Of a stretch of DNA of 64,000 nucleotides, positions 46,557-58,079 are shown one piece after another. A program made the position numbers and the translations under genes. Under the pieces are notes generated by a model. It worked only from the letters and a program-made list of their open reading frames with translations. It was not told the DNA's origin and searched no databases. Source of the stretch: Ketogulonicigenium vulgare WSH-001 (GTDB lineage Bacteria > Pseudomonadota > Alphaproteobacteria > Rhodobacterales > Rhodobacteraceae); the NCBI RefSeq assembly GCF_000223375.1, contig NC_017384.1, positions 2,358,501-2,422,500 of the forward strand. Direction: 5' to 3'. How positions within the stretch are numbered: the stretch's first letter is position 1; every line of letters begins with the position of its first letter.

Positions 46557-47885
46557 ATGCAAGAATGGTTGTTTGCCAAAGCGGCTGATCTGGGACGCGG
46601 GATCGGGGCGGGGAAAATCGACCCCGTGGACCTGGCGGAATGTTACCTTGAGGCGGCAGCGAACCACCCTGACGCCGCCCGCATCTATGCCCGCACCGCG
46701 CCCGATCGCACATTGTCCGAGGCTGCCGCCGCCCGCAGCCGCGCACAATCGAGTGCCCGCCTTGGCCCCCTTGATGGTGTGCCGGTCAGTTGGAAAGACC
46801 TGATCGACAGCAAAGACATCGCGACCGAGGCCGGCACCGCCCTGATGGAGGGCCGCACCCCATCCGCCGATGCGCCCGTTCTGGCCCAAGGCACATCATC
46901 CGGCCTTGTTTTTATGGGAAAAACCCATCTCAGCGAGATCGCCTTTTCCGGCCTTGGCTATAACCCGATCACCGCGACGCCCCCCAATATCAACGGCCCG
47001 GATCTGGTGCCGGGGGGGTCATCCTCTGGTGCGGCGGCCTCGCTGGCCTACGGCCTTGCGGCGGGGGCAATCGGGTCGGATACCGGCGGCTCGATCCGGC
47101 TGCCTGCAGCGTGGAACGGCCTTGTCGGGTTCAAACCCGCGCATGGCGCGCATCCGCTGGAGGGTATAGTGCCGCTGTGCCGCCGCTTTGACACCATCGG
47201 CCCGCTGGCGCGCTCGGTCGAGGATGCGGCGCTGCTGGATGCGGCGCTGGGCGGTGCCGCTGTGGATCTGTCGGGCGCCAGCCTGCACGGCACGCGCCTC
47301 GCCGTCATGGATACGGTGGTTGGCGAAGGGCTAGAGCCCGCCGTCAGCATGGCATTTGAACAGGCCCTTGACCGGCTGGCCCGCGCCGGTGCGCAAATCA
47401 CCCGCATCGTGCTGCCCGAGGTTGCCGCCGCCTATCCCCTTGCCGCGCTGCTTTACGCGCCCGAGGCTTGGGCCTATTGGCGCGATTATATCACCCCCGC
47501 GCCGCATAAGATGTTCGACCAGATTTATGAACGCATCTCGGCGGGTCAGCAGGTTGCGGCCCCTGATTACATCGCCGCCTGGGACGAGCTGCACGCGCTG
47601 CGCCGCACCTATGCGTCCGCGACCGCAGGCTATGACGCCATCCTATGTCCCGCAGCGCCGATTACGGCGCCCAGCATCAGCCGACTGACAAGCGATAGCG
47701 CCTATTACAAACAGGTGAACCTGCAGGCCCTGCGCAATACGCGGCTGGCCAATCTGTTCGGCCTTGCCTCGGTCAACCTGCCGCTGGATCAGCCGATGAC
47801 GGGGCTGCTCTTGAACGCGCTGCCCGCACAGCAGGGCGCGCTGTTGCGCCTTGCAAAGGCAGCCGAGGCCGCGCTGGCCACATAA
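46557..47885 (+). CDS. Amidase-signature family protein
   Basis: 442 residues from the ATG at 46557 (GTG at 46554 is possible). The Ser-cisSer-Lys triad can be followed: Lys in PVSWKDLIDSKD, the glycine- and serine-rich loop GGSSSGAAASLAYGLAAGAIGSDTGGSIRLPAAWNGLVGFKP with both serines. The family hydrolyses amides, and members range from GatA to aryl-acyl amidases. The lack of gatB/gatC nearby argues against GatA. It precedes the aminotransferase and ftsK in the same direction, a local order common in relatives. Substrate unknown. Confidence 0.85.
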   Translation: MQEWLFAKAADLGRGIGAGKIDPVDLAECYLEAAANHPDAARIYARTAPDRTLSEAAAARSRAQSSARLGPLDGVPVSWKDLIDSKDIATEAGTALMEGRTPSADAPVLAQGTSSGLVFMGKTHLSEIAFSGLGYNPITATPPNINGPDLVPGGSSSGAAASLAYGLAAGAIGSDTGGSIRLPAAWNGLVGFKPAHGAHPLEGIVPLCRRFDTIGPLARSVEDAALLDAALGGAAVDLSGASLHGTRLAVMDTVVGEGLEPAVSMAFEQALDRLARAGAQITRIVLPEVAAAYPLAALLYAPEAWAYWRDYITPAPHKMFDQIYERISAGQQVAAPDYIAAWDELHALRRTYASATAGYDAILCPAAPITAPSISRLTSDSAYYKQVNLQALRNTRLANLFGLASVNLPLDQPMTGLLLNALPAQQGALLRLAKAAEAALAT

Positions 47886-48003
47886 AAGCCACATTTTCAC
47901 GCCCAGATCGCGTGATTTTGCGCGTTCTTCTGGACAGGGACGTCGGGTTTCCTTTAGTTTTCAGGCCAAAGGGGCATCAAACGACCCCGAACCTGAGGCA
48001 GTC

Positions 48004-49194
48004 ATGAACGAACCCGAGCGGTTTTCCGGTCTTCCGGAATACGCATTCCCGCGCCTGCGCAAGCTGATCGACCACCTGCCCGCAGGTGGCGCACCCGTGT
48101 CGATGACGATTGGCGAGCCGCGCCACGCGTTTCCCGATTTCGTCCCCGAGGTGCTGGCCCAGCATGTGGCCGAGTTCAGCAAATACCCCCCGAACGAGGG
48201 CACGCCCGAGCTGCTGGCCGCGATTTCCGCATGGCTCCAGCGCCGCTATGGCATTGACGTGCCGCCCGCGCAGATCACATCGCTGAACGGCACGCGCGAG
48301 GGGCTGTATAACGCCGCCGTCGCGCTGTCGCCGGAGTTGAAAAACGGCAAGCCACCCGTCGTGCTGATGCCGAACCCGTTCTATCAGGTCTATGCCATCG
48401 CCAGCCTGTCGGTTGGGGCCGAGCCCGTCTATGTCCGCGCCACCGCCGACACTGGCCACCTGCCTGATTTCGCATCGCTGCCCGCCGATGTGCTCGATCG
48501 CACGACGATTGCCTATATCTGCTCGCCCGCGAACCCGCAGGGGGCGGTGGCCAGCGTTGAATACTGGCAGACCCTGATCGCACTGGCGGAAAAGCACGAT
48601 TTCAAGATTTTCGCCGACGAATGCTATGCCGAGATCTACCGCGACACCCCGCCTGCGGGTGCGTTGCAGGTGGCCCATGCAATGGGCGCCGATCCTGAGC
48701 GCGTGGTGATTTTCCATTCGCTGTCCAAACGCTCGAACCTGCCGGGCCTTCGGTCTGGCTTTGCCGCGGGCGGGCCGCGTTCGATCGCGCTGATCCGCCA
48801 GCTGCGCTCGTATAACGGTGCGCCGCTGCCGATGCCGCTGCAACGCGTGTCCGAACGCGCTTGGGCGGATGAGGCGCATGTGGTCGCCAGCCGCGCGCTC
48901 TATCAGGAAAAGTTCGCGATTGCCGACCGGATCTTCGGCAATGTCCCTGGTTATATGCCGCCCGCAGGCGGGTTTTTCCTGTGGCTGCCGGTGCCAGACG
49001 ACGAGGCTGCGACCGTGAAACTGTGGACTGAAACCGGCGTGCGCGTGCTGCCGGGGTCCTATCTGTCGCGCGACGTTGCGGGCGAAAACCCCGGCAAGGG
49101 CTATATCCGCGTCGCGCTGGTGGATGACCCCGCCACGACCGAACGTGCGCTGCATCTGATCCGTAACTGCCTTTATGGCACCGAGGGGGGCTAA
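48004..49194 (+). CDS. Class-I aminotransferase, N-succinyldiaminopimelate-like
   Basis: 396 residues starting MNEPERFSGLPEYAFPRL. PLP enzyme of fold type I: SPANPQGAVASVEYW (Asn/Pro), FKIFADECYAEIYR with the PLP-ring aspartate, and HSLSKRSNLPGLRSGF with the catalytic lysine. The arginine for the substrate carboxylate is in GYIRVALV. It resembles DapC/ArgD-like aminotransferases acting on N-succinyl-L,L-2,6-diaminopimelate or acetylornithine, but other keto acids are possible. The preceding 118 bases after the amidase are empty apart from a weak A/T-rich promoter-like section. Confidence 0.85.
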   Translation: MNEPERFSGLPEYAFPRLRKLIDHLPAGGAPVSMTIGEPRHAFPDFVPEVLAQHVAEFSKYPPNEGTPELLAAISAWLQRRYGIDVPPAQITSLNGTREGLYNAAVALSPELKNGKPPVVLMPNPFYQVYAIASLSVGAEPVYVRATADTGHLPDFASLPADVLDRTTIAYICSPANPQGAVASVEYWQTLIALAEKHDFKIFADECYAEIYRDTPPAGALQVAHAMGADPERVVIFHSLSKRSNLPGLRSGFAAGGPRSIALIRQLRSYNGAPLPMPLQRVSERAWADEAHVVASRALYQEKFAIADRIFGNVPGYMPPAGGFFLWLPVPDDEAATVKLWTETGVRVLPGSYLSRDVAGENPGKGYIRVALVDDPATTERALHLIRNCLYGTEGG

Positions 49195-49197
49195 CAC

Positions 49198-52100
49198 ATG
49201 GCCTATCCAACACGCGACCGCGACCCGCTTTTGGGCGGTGACCTGCAAAGCCTGATCGAGCGCCGCGGCAAAGAGGTGATCGGCGGGCTGGTTGCCTTTG
49301 CGGGCCTGTTGGTGTGGCTGATGCTGGTAACCCATTCGCCCGAAGACCCGAACTGGCTGAACGCCACCGACGCGCCGGTGCGCAATTGGCTGGGGCCGCT
49401 GGGGGCCTCGCTGTCGCATCCGATGTTCATGGTGGTGGGCAAGGCGGCGTGGATCGTGCCGCTGGCGATGGTGGTCTGGGGCCTGCGTTTCGTGCTGCAT
49501 CGGGGCGAAGAACGCGCCATGGCCCGCGCGACCTTCATTCCCGTCGCCATCGTGATCTCGGCGCTGTTTCTGGCGACACTTGCGCCCGACGGGCAGGGCA
49601 GCTTCAACTATCGCGCTGGCGGGATGCTGGGTTACACCGTCCTGTCGATGGTGCTGACGCTGATACCTATCGGCAATTCCTTTGCGACCGGTATGTTGTC
49701 GATGCTGCTGTTCGGCGCCTCGGCCGTGCTGATTTTCTATGCGCTGGGCATCACCCTGCGCGAGGCGCGTCGCACCACCGCCGCCGTTTTTGGCGGCTCG
49801 CTGGCGGGGGCGATGGCGGGGGCCACCTTCCTCAAAGGTGCGGCCGATCGCGGCGCGGCGCTGTCGCGTAGCGCATCCGAGGGCTTGAATGCGCGCCGCA
49901 GCCAGCACCGCAGCGCGCCTTTGGCGCAGGATCTGCCGCCCTATGGCTATGCCGATGATCAGGATTTCGTCTTTGAGGACGAGCGTGATTACGACGATTA
50001 CGGCGATGACGACCGCCACCCGCAGGTGACGCTGGGCGGGCAGGGCAGTATGTTCTCGCGCAATGATCCGCGCTTTGATGCGCGGGAGATGCCGCGTTTT
50101 GCGCCGCAACCGCAGATGCAGCCAGAGCCGCAAATGCATGCGCCCGTATCCGAGGCACGCCGCACCGCTGTCATCCGCCCGCAGCAAACTCAGGCTGCAC
50201 CGCGCATGGCCTCGCCCGTGCCGCCGCCGCCCGAGGCGCGCCATGTGCCGCTGGACGAAGATGACATGCCGCGCCACTTTGGCGACAGCCCCGCGCCCTA
50301 TCCGCCCAGCTTCGCCGATGTCGCGCCCCATATTCACCGCTATGACGAGGCGGATGACGCGCCGCGTGAACAGGCGGGCTTTTTATCGCGTGCATCGGGG
50401 ATGTTGCGCCGCGCGGCCGGGATTGAAAACTCCCGCAGCACCGAGATGCCCGAACCCGAGCTGGTCCCCCGCGCCCCGCGCAGCGGCGCGGTGGACATGC
50501 CCGATGGCGACCGTATCCGCAGCAAAATCTCGCAGGCGATTGCCGCGCGCAAGGATGATGAGGGCGTGATCAACCCATTGGTGGCGCCGCAACCCGCGCC
50601 GCGTCCGCGCCGGATGGTGATGGCAGAGCCAGGTCAGCGGATCGAGCCGCCTTTGACCGCTAGCCATGCGATGTTCGTGGCCGAGACCGCTGTGCAAGCG
50701 GCCCCTGTTATGGAAACTGTGATGGCGGCGGCGCCTGCAGTTATGGCCAATGCGGTGATGGCCGACGGCATTGCCCTGCCACCCAAAGCCGCGCGGCCCG
50801 CGCATTTTCACAGCCCCAAATCCGCCGCTGTTGTGGTTGACAGCGGTCAACATGTCTTGCCGCCGATGCCGCATCGCCCGCGCAGCGCGGCCCCCGCACC
50901 CGAACAGCCGGCCCGCGCCGTGCCGCCAACGCCGGCGCGCCCGCGCATGCCAAGCGCCGTGCCAAGCGCCCTGCCGGATGCGTCCGCTGCCGTATTGCCC
51001 AAGACCACCGTGCCCATGGCCGCGCCGCTTTACAGCCAGGCGCCTGCGCCGATGCTGGATCTGACGGCGAACACCAATGCTGCGCTGCATGATATTGCGG
51101 ACGAGCCGCCGCTGAACATTTTCGACCCCGATATGGCGGATCTGGGCGAGGATCTGCTGCTGGATGCGGGCCAAAGCTGGGAGGCGACCGGCGACACCCG
51201 CGCCCGCCCCGAGGCGCGCGTGACCCGTGCCGTCGGTCTTGGCGGGCTGGAACGCGCTGGCCAATCCGCCACCCGCGCCAAGGTCGAGAAAAGTCGCTTT
51301 GCCGATTATGAACTGCCGCCGATCGCGCTGCTGAGCGACCCGACCGACATCACCCGCCATGACCTGTCCGACGATCAGCTAGAGGAAAACGCCCGCCTGC
51401 TGGAATCGGTGCTGGATGATTATGGCATCAAGGGCGAGATCGTCTCGGTCCGTCCCGGCCCCGTGGTGACGATGTACGAGCTAGAGCCCGCGCCGGGTCT
51501 GAAAGCCAGCCGCGTCATCGGTCTTGCTGATGATATCGCCCGCTCGATGTCGGCGCTGTCGGCGCGTGTCTCGACCGTGCCGGGGCGTTCGGTGATCGGG
51601 ATCGAACTGCCCAACGCCCATCGCGAAAAGGTCGTGCTGCGCGAGATCCTCGAGGCGCGCGAATATGGCAATGAACAGATGCGCCTGCCGCTGGCGCTGG
51701 GCAAGGACATCGGCGGCGAGGCGATTGTCGCCAACCTCGCCAAAATGCCGCACTTGCTGATCGCGGGAACCACCGGCTCGGGTAAGTCGGTGGCGATCAA
51801 CACGATGATCCTGTCGCTGCTGTATAAGCTGTCGCCGGATGAATGCCGCCTGATCATGATCGACCCCAAGATGCTGGAACTGTCGGTTTACGACGGCATC
51901 CCGCATCTGCTGTCGCCCGTGGTGACCGATCCCAAAAAGGCCGTTGTCGCCCTGAAATGGGTCGTGGCCGAGATGGAAGAGCGCTATCGCAAGATGTCCC
52001 GCATGGGCGTGCGTAATATCGAAGGGTATAACGGCCGCGTCCGCGATGCACTGGCGCGCGGCGAGATGTTCAGCCGCACGATCCAGACCGGATTTGACGA

Positions 52101-52818
52101 GGAAACCGGCGATCCGATCTTTGAGACCGAGGAAACCCAGCCCCAACTGCTGCCCTTCATCGTGGTCATCGTCGACGAGATGGCCGATCTGATGATGGTT
52201 GCGGGCAAGGAAATCGAGGCTTGCATCCAACGTCTTGCGCAAATGGCGCGCGCCTCGGGCATTCACCTGATCATGGCGACGCAGCGGCCTTCGGTCGATG
52301 TGATCACCGGCACGATCAAGGCGAACTTCCCGACCCGGATCAGCTTTCAGGTCACCTCGAAAATCGACAGCCGCACGATCTTGGGCGAACAGGGGGCCGA
52401 ACAGCTTTTGGGCATGGGCGACATGCTTTACATGGCAGGCGGCGGGCGCGTGACCCGTGTCCACGGCCCGTTTGTGTCCGACGAGGAAGTCGAAGAGATC
52501 GTCAACTATCTGAAAACCTATGGGCCGCCGGATTATCAATCGGGTGTGGTCGAGGGTCCTGATGACGAGATCGAGGGTGATATCGACGCGGTGCTGGGCC
52601 TGAACAGCGGGGGCAATTCCTCGGGCGAGGATGCGCTTTACGATCAGGCCGTCGCAATTGTCGCGCGCGATCGCAAATGTTCGACCAGCTATATCCAGCG
52701 CAAATTGGGCATCGGCTATAACAAAGCCGCCCGTTTGGTCGAGCAAATGGAAGAAGAAGGCGTCGTGACCGCCGCAAACCACGTCGGCAAGCGCGAAATC
52801 TTGCTACCCGAGCCGTAA
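49198..52818 (+). CDS. ftsK: DNA translocase FtsK
   Basis: 1206 residues, longer than usual because of a very long linker. About four transmembrane segments fill residues 25-190. The linker (about 200-690) is rich in Ala, Pro and Met with imperfect repeated themes such as [20 protein letters not shown]. The motor follows: Walker [15 protein letters not shown] (about 855-868), Walker [14 protein letters not shown] (about 985-997), and the C-terminal gamma domain [41 protein letters not shown] (about 1141-1182), which reads KOPS. FtsK clears the chromosome termini at division. Confidence 0.93.
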   Translation: MAYPTRDRDPLLGGDLQSLIERRGKEVIGGLVAFAGLLVWLMLVTHSPEDPNWLNATDAPVRNWLGPLGASLSHPMFMVVGKAAWIVPLAMVVWGLRFVLHRGEERAMARATFIPVAIVISALFLATLAPDGQGSFNYRAGGMLGYTVLSMVLTLIPIGNSFATGMLSMLLFGASAVLIFYALGITLREARRTTAAVFGGSLAGAMAGATFLKGAADRGAALSRSASEGLNARRSQHRSAPLAQDLPPYGYADDQDFVFEDERDYDDYGDDDRHPQVTLGGQGSMFSRNDPRFDAREMPRFAPQPQMQPEPQMHAPVSEARRTAVIRPQQTQAAPRMASPVPPPPEARHVPLDEDDMPRHFGDSPAPYPPSFADVAPHIHRYDEADDAPREQAGFLSRASGMLRRAAGIENSRSTEMPEPELVPRAPRSGAVDMPDGDRIRSKISQAIAARKDDEGVINPLVAPQPAPRPRRMVMAEPGQRIEPPLTASHAMFVAETAVQAAPVMETVMAAAPAVMANAVMADGIALPPKAARPAHFHSPKSAAVVVDSGQHVLPPMPHRPRSAAPAPEQPARAVPPTPARPRMPSAVPSALPDASAAVLPKTTVPMAAPLYSQAPAPMLDLTANTNAALHDIADEPPLNIFDPDMADLGEDLLLDAGQSWEATGDTRARPEARVTRAVGLGGLERAGQSATRAKVEKSRFADYELPPIALLSDPTDITRHDLSDDQLEENARLLESVLDDYGIKGEIVSVRPGPVVTMYELEPAPGLKASRVIGLADDIARSMSALSARVSTVPGRSVIGIELPNAHREKVVLREILEAREYGNEQMRLPLALGKDIGGEAIVANLAKMPHLLIAGTTGSGKSVAINTMILSLLYKLSPDECRLIMIDPKMLELSVYDGIPHLLSPVVTDPKKAVVALKWVVAEMEERYRKMSRMGVRNIEGYNGRVRDALARGEMFSRTIQTGFDEETGDPIFETEETQPQLLPFIVVIVDEMADLMMVAGKEIEACIQRLAQMARASGIHLIMATQRPSVDVITGTIKANFPTRISFQVTSKIDSRTILGEQGAEQLLGMGDMLYMAGGGRVTRVHGPFVSDEEVEEIVNYLKTYGPPDYQSGVVEGPDDEIEGDIDAVLGLNSGGNSSGEDALYDQAVAIVARDRKCSTSYIQRKLGIGYNKAARLVEQMEEEGVVTAANHVGKREILLPEP

Positions 52819-52911
52819 GCACGGCTCTGTTATCGCCTAACGGCCGGGCTGTCATTGACTGCCCCGCCCCTCCCCCGACATATAGGGTATGGCCCTTGGG
52901 GGAATTGAAAG

Positions 52912-53529
52912 ATGAGACTAAACCGACGTGACCTTTTGGCCAGCGCGATGGCGCTGAGCGCAGGAACCTTGGGCGGCGCATTGCCCGCCTTTGCACAGCA
53001 AGTCACGCTGAACGATATTTCAGCCTATCTGAACGGGCTGACCACCGCCGAGGGGCGTTTCACACAGGCGAATGCAGACGGCAGCCAATCGGCAGGCGCG
53101 ATCTATATCAAGCGGCCGGGCCGGATGCGGTTCGAATATGATCCGCCGGATAATGGCCGGATGCTGGCCTCGGGCGGGCAGCTTGCGATTTTTGATCCAC
53201 GCTCGAACCTGCCGCCGGATCGCTATCCGCTGAACCAGACGCCGCTGAATATCATTCTAGAGCGCAACGTCGACCTTGGCCGTCGTAATATGGTGCGCGG
53301 CATGCAGGTGGACGGCAACCGCGCGATTGTCACCGCGCAGGACCCCAGCCACCCCGAATACGGCGCGATCGAGCTGGTCTTTCAGATCAGCCCGATGACT
53401 CTGTGGCAATGGACGGTGATTGATCAGGCCGGTGGTCGCACCACGACGACACTCTCGGAAATCCGCATTGGTGGGCAGATTTCCGACAGCATCTTTAATA
53501 TCGAAAGCGAGATGCGGCGCGCCGGTTAA
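52912..53529 (+). CDS. lolA: Outer-membrane lipoprotein carrier LolA
   Basis: 205 residues. The N-terminus NRRDLLASAMALSAGTLGGALPAFAQ is a signal peptide with an NRR pair, which resembles a Tat signal though the usual Phe after the pair is replaced by Asp. The mature part has the LolA beta half-barrel with TAEGRFTQANADG and MRFEYDPPD. LolA carries lipoproteins from LolCDE to LolB in the periplasm. It directly follows ftsK, as in many relatives; a partner lolB is not in the window. Confidence 0.88.
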   Translation: MRLNRRDLLASAMALSAGTLGGALPAFAQQVTLNDISAYLNGLTTAEGRFTQANADGSQSAGAIYIKRPGRMRFEYDPPDNGRMLASGGQLAIFDPRSNLPPDRYPLNQTPLNIILERNVDLGRRNMVRGMQVDGNRAIVTAQDPSHPEYGAIELVFQISPMTLWQWTVIDQAGGRTTTTLSEIRIGGQISDSIFNIESEMRRAG

Positions 53530-53535
53530 ACCCGG

Positions 53536-54123
53536 CTAGATCCGGCCACAAGACCGAAGCTGGGCGTCATACATGATCGCCCGGCCTTCCAATTCGGCGG
53601 CGATACGCACCAGCCATGCCTTGGAATTATGGGTGCCGCGGCGATAACCGGCGCGGCCCTCGTGATAGGCCAGATATTGGTTACGCGTATCGTTCAGGGG
53701 GATACCCAATTCACGCGTGGTGGCGGTCATATACCAGCCCATGAAATCGGTCGCGTCGCGGATTTCATGGCGCTGCGCGCGTGATCGGCCCGCAGAAGAC
53801 GCCAGATAATCATCCCACGTGCCATCCAAAGCCTGGCTATAGCCATAGGCCGAGGATTGTCGCCCGATCGGCAGGACACCCAACGCATATTGATGCGGCG
53901 GGCGTGCATTGCCGATGAACTTGCTCTCTTGATAAATGATCGCCATCTGCACGGCGACCGGAATGCCCCATGTGCGCTCGGTCTGCTGGAAGGCACGCAA
54001 ATATTGCGGGCGCTGTGCAACGATGCTGCACGCGTCGTCCAGATTCCGGGGGGCGCTGAATTCACGGCTCCCACAGCCTGCGACAAGAATCACAAGCAAC
54101 AGGGCTCGAATGGTTCTGCTCAT
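53536..54123 (-). CDS. Lipoprotein lytic transglycosylase (SLT type)
   Basis: 195 residues with a lipobox (LLLVILVAGC, lipid-modified Cys17). The SLT-type catalytic glutamate is probably in IIYQESKF (about residue 66), followed by YGYSQALDGTWDDY. This cleaves peptidoglycan glycan chains with formation of 1,6-anhydro-muramic acid. The end region AYHEGRAGYRRGTHNSKAWLVRIAAELEGRA is uncommon in close SLT families. It is convergent with lolA and divergent from hspQ. Confidence 0.78.
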   Translation of the reverse strand: MSRTIRALLLVILVAGCGSREFSAPRNLDDACSIVAQRPQYLRAFQQTERTWGIPVAVQMAIIYQESKFIGNARPPHQYALGVLPIGRQSSAYGYSQALDGTWDDYLASSAGRSRAQRHEIRDATDFMGWYMTATTRELGIPLNDTRNQYLAYHEGRAGYRRGTHNSKAWLVRIAAELEGRAIMYDAQLRSCGRI

Positions 54124-54323
54124 CTGCCTCGGGCCACATGTTTATTATTATATTGGGGGAAAGTGTAACCCAAGGGTCGGCTTTTGGGAACCATGGGATT
54201 TTACGCGGGCGCGTTCCTGCCGGTTCCCTCACGCAGACGTGTCGGACGCGCGGGGCGGCCCATGGTGCCCGCATGGACATGCCGCCGTAAATCCAGCATG
54301 ATTGCCCCATGACAGGAGAAAAA

Positions 54324-54650
54324 ATGCAGACGCGGCGCGCTAAATTTCATCTGGGGCAGATCGTTCGGCACCGCGTGCATCAGTTCCGCGGTGTGGTCTT
54401 TGATGTGGACCCCGAATTCGCCAATTCCGAAGGCTGGTATCAGTCGATCCCCGAAGACATCCGCCCCCGCAAAGATCAGCCGTTCTATCACCTGCTGGCC
54501 GAAAGCGCCGAATCCTATTACGTCGCCTATGTGTCCGAGCAGAACCTGGTGCTGGACCCAACCGGCGATCCCGTTGACCATCCCGATGTGCCCAATATGT
54601 TCGGCCATCTGACGGATGGAGTCTATGCGCTGCAAGTGCAGCTAAACTAA
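54324..54650 (+). CDS. hspQ: Heat shock protein HspQ
   Basis: 108 residues starting at 54324, five bases behind AGGAG. The conserved N-terminal AKFHLGQIVRHRVHQFRGVVFDVDPEFA and DQPFYHLLAE...VSEQNLVLD match HspQ. In E. coli it is a heat-inducible protein that binds mutant DnaA and is a Lon specificity factor. The 200-base region upstream, 54124-54323, is shared with the divergent lytic transglycosylase and shows no clear sigma-32 promoter. Confidence 0.9.
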   Translation: MQTRRAKFHLGQIVRHRVHQFRGVVFDVDPEFANSEGWYQSIPEDIRPRKDQPFYHLLAESAESYYVAYVSEQNLVLDPTGDPVDHPDVPNMFGHLTDGVYALQVQLN

Positions 54651-54665
54651 CCATAGCGGAAAATC

Positions 54666-55121
54666 ATGACTGTCGATTATACCGAGCTTGCCAAAACCGT
54701 CGCGGCGCTGGTCGAAGGGGAAACAGATGCGGTTGCGTTGATGGCGACCCTGTCTTGCGAAGTGCATCACGCGGATGACCGTTTCAACTGGACGGGTTTT
54801 TACCGTGTCACCGCCCCCGAAATGCTGAAAATCGGCCCCTATCAGGGCGGTCACGGCTGTCTGCAAATCCCTTTTTCGCGCGGGGTTTGCGGTGCGGCGG
54901 CGCGCACCGGCGAGGTGCAATTGGTGCCGGATGTCGAGGCCTTTCCTGGCCATATCGCCTGTTCCTCCTCGACCCGCAGCGAGATTGTGCTGCCGGTGCG
55001 CGATGGCGCGGGCCATCTGATTGGCGTCTTTGATATCGACAGCGACCTGCCCGATGCCTTTACACAAGCCGACGCCGATGCGCTGCAGGCGCTGCTGGAT
55101 CGCACCTTCGCGGCGGTGTAA
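54666..55121 (+). CDS. msrC: GAF-domain free methionine-(R)-sulfoxide reductase
   Basis: A 151-residue cytosolic GAF-domain protein. The family cysteines appear in GCLQIPFSRGVCGAAA (about residues 68-83) and HIACSSSTRSEIVLPV (about 97-112). It reduces free L-methionine-(R)-S-oxide. It follows hspQ by 15 bases in the same direction and precedes an SDR gene with an overlap-like short gap, so the three may be cotranscribed; the pairing with hspQ would fit a stress operon but is inferred. Confidence 0.85.
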   Translation: MTVDYTELAKTVAALVEGETDAVALMATLSCEVHHADDRFNWTGFYRVTAPEMLKIGPYQGGHGCLQIPFSRGVCGAAARTGEVQLVPDVEAFPGHIACSSSTRSEIVLPVRDGAGHLIGVFDIDSDLPDAFTQADADALQALLDRTFAAV

Positions 55122-55124
55122 ATC

Positions 55125-55928
55125 ATGCGGCTGCTGACCCTTGGCCATGGCTATGTCGCGCAGGCGCTGGCCCGAATTTTGCCCGAAGGGTGGCAGCTGC
55201 GCGGCACATCCCGCAGCGACGGTGCCGCAATCCAATGGCCGGGCAGCGATCTTGCGCCCCATATTGCATGGGCGACGCATATCCTGATCTCGGCCGCGCC
55301 GGTCGGGGGGCAGGACCCTTTCTTTACCACCGTCGCGGGACTGGTGGCGCATCGCCGCCCCGATTGGCTTGGCTATCTGTCCACCACCGGCGTTTACGGC
55401 GATCATCAGGGCGCGTGGGTGGACGAGGAAACGCCTGTCAGCCCCGTCGCCAATCGTTCGGCGGATCGCCTGATGGCGGAACGCGCCTGGGCGGATGTGT
55501 CGGACCAGGCGCATATCTTTCGCATCGCGGGTATCTATGGGCCGGGCCGCGCGCCTTTCGCGCGGTTGCGGGCCGGGCAGGCGCGCCGCATCCACCGCGA
55601 GGGGCAGGTCTTCTCGCGCATCCATGTCGATGACATTGCGCAGGTGCTGTTGGCCGCGATGGTGCAGCGCAAGCCCGGCATCTATAATCTGGCCGATGAT
55701 CTGCCCGCGCCCAACGCGGATGTGATCGCCTATGCCGCAGGGCTTGCGGGCCTGCCCGTGCCGCCACTGGAAGACTTCGACACCGCCGAGATGACCCCGA
55801 TGGCGCGCAGCTTTTATGAAGAAAGCCGCCGCATCTGTAACAAAAAGATCAAGGCGGATCTGGGCGTCAGCCTGCTGTATCCCGATTACAGGCGTGGATT
55901 GCAGGCCCTGTTGGGCGCGGGCGAATAA
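55125..55928 (+). CDS. SDR-type NAD(P)-dependent epimerase/reductase
   Basis: 267 residues. The N-terminus LLTLGHGYVAQALARILP (residues 3-20) is a nucleotide-binding Rossmann motif (GxGxxA variant), followed by LGYLSTTGVYGDHQGAWVDEETPVSP, which has the Thr-Thr-Gly-Val-Tyr segment of YeeZ-like extended SDR proteins. A catalytic Tyr-Lys is not obvious. Related proteins are annotated as NAD-dependent epimerases without a known substrate. A three-base gap from msrC suggests cotranscription. Confidence 0.72.
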   Translation: MRLLTLGHGYVAQALARILPEGWQLRGTSRSDGAAIQWPGSDLAPHIAWATHILISAAPVGGQDPFFTTVAGLVAHRRPDWLGYLSTTGVYGDHQGAWVDEETPVSPVANRSADRLMAERAWADVSDQAHIFRIAGIYGPGRAPFARLRAGQARRIHREGQVFSRIHVDDIAQVLLAAMVQRKPGIYNLADDLPAPNADVIAYAAGLAGLPVPPLEDFDTAEMTPMARSFYEESRRICNKKIKADLGVSLLYPDYRRGLQALLGAGE

Positions 55929-55997
55929 CAAGATCCGTCATAAAAGCTTCGCAGTCAGATCGTAGATGCGGCGGAAAGAAGCCGCTTTGCGATCACA

Positions 55998-57089
<1,092 letters not shown>

Positions 57090-57100
57090 GGACTAGATCC

Positions 57101-58054
57101 ATGATGACCACATTTGTGCGCGCCAGCACTGCCGCCGCTGCGATCTTTGCCGCGCAAGCCGCAATTGCCGATGTCACCGTCTATACCGCTGGCCCCGCCG
57201 CGCTGATCGAACAGCTGGCCGAGGGGTTCAAGGCCGAGACCGGCATCAATATCGAATTCTTTCAGGCGACCACCGGCCAAGTCATGGCCCGGATCGAGGC
57301 CGAGGCCGCAAATCCCGTCGTTGATGTGCTGATCTCGGCGTCGTGGGATACGGCAACCGACTTTACCGAACGCGGCTGGCTGCTGCCCTATACCAGCCCG
57401 AACGCCGCCAGCGTGCCGGACTTTCTGAAAACCGACACCGCTGTCGCACAGGGCGTCTCGGCGCTTGCCATCGCGTGGAACCCCAATTCCGGCACGCCGC
57501 GCCCGACCGAGTGGTCGGACCTGACCGGCGCTGATTTCAACAACCTCGTGACGCTGCCCGATCCCGCCCAATCGGGCGCGACGTTCGAGCTGGTCGCCGC
57601 ACTGGCCAGCAGCCAAGGCTGGGATCTGTTCAACGGTCTTGCAGCCAATGACGCCATCGTTGCCGGCGCCAATGCCGAGGCGTTGAACCCCGTCCTGCAA
57701 GGCGCAAAAGCGGCTGTGTTCGGTGCAGTGGACTACATCTCGCTGAACGGTCAGGCCAAAGGCGAGTCGATCGAGGTGATCTTTCCGGCCAGCGGCACGG
57801 TGATCGCGCCCCGCCCGGTGATGATCATGGAATGGTCGCAAAATCAGGATGATGCTAAGGCCTTCGTCGATTACATCCTGTCGGATGCGGGTCAGGCGAT
57901 TGTCGCGGGCCAGAACCTGATGCCCGCGCGCAGCGATGTGGCGGCAAACCGTCCGCTGATCGCCGATCTGACGATTCTGCCGATTGATGCGGCTGCGGTC
58001 TATGCTTCGCGCGGCGAGACTTTGGCCACTTTCGCCGAAACCTTCGCGCAGTAA
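57101..58054 (+). CDS. Periplasmic solute-binding protein of a ferric/phosphonate-type ABC importer
   Basis: 317 residues with a signal peptide (residues 1-25, cleavage near AAIADVTVY). The start is behind AAGGA. The first lobe begins VTVYTAGPAALIEQLAEGFKAETGINIEFFQATTG and the protein shows the extended loops of the FbpA/PhnS class, e.g. VDVLISASWDTATDFTERGWLLPY and TLPDPAQSGATFELVAAL. No clear pair of adjacent tyrosines, used for ferric ion coordination by FbpA, is evident near the C-terminus, which argues against plain ferric iron as the ligand. Substrate unknown. Confidence 0.85.
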   Translation: MMTTFVRASTAAAAIFAAQAAIADVTVYTAGPAALIEQLAEGFKAETGINIEFFQATTGQVMARIEAEAANPVVDVLISASWDTATDFTERGWLLPYTSPNAASVPDFLKTDTAVAQGVSALAIAWNPNSGTPRPTEWSDLTGADFNNLVTLPDPAQSGATFELVAALASSQGWDLFNGLAANDAIVAGANAEALNPVLQGAKAAVFGAVDYISLNGQAKGESIEVIFPASGTVIAPRPVMIMEWSQNQDDAKAFVDYILSDAGQAIVAGQNLMPARSDVAANRPLIADLTILPIDAAAVYASRGETLATFAETFAQ

Positions 58055-58079
58055 GTTCGCACAGTAAGAAAGACAAAGC

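Noticed and set aside
54192..54311. 39-codon Arg-rich reading frame before hspQ
   Set aside because: It has no ribosome binding site, no recognised homology and overlaps the shared promoter region; probably chance.
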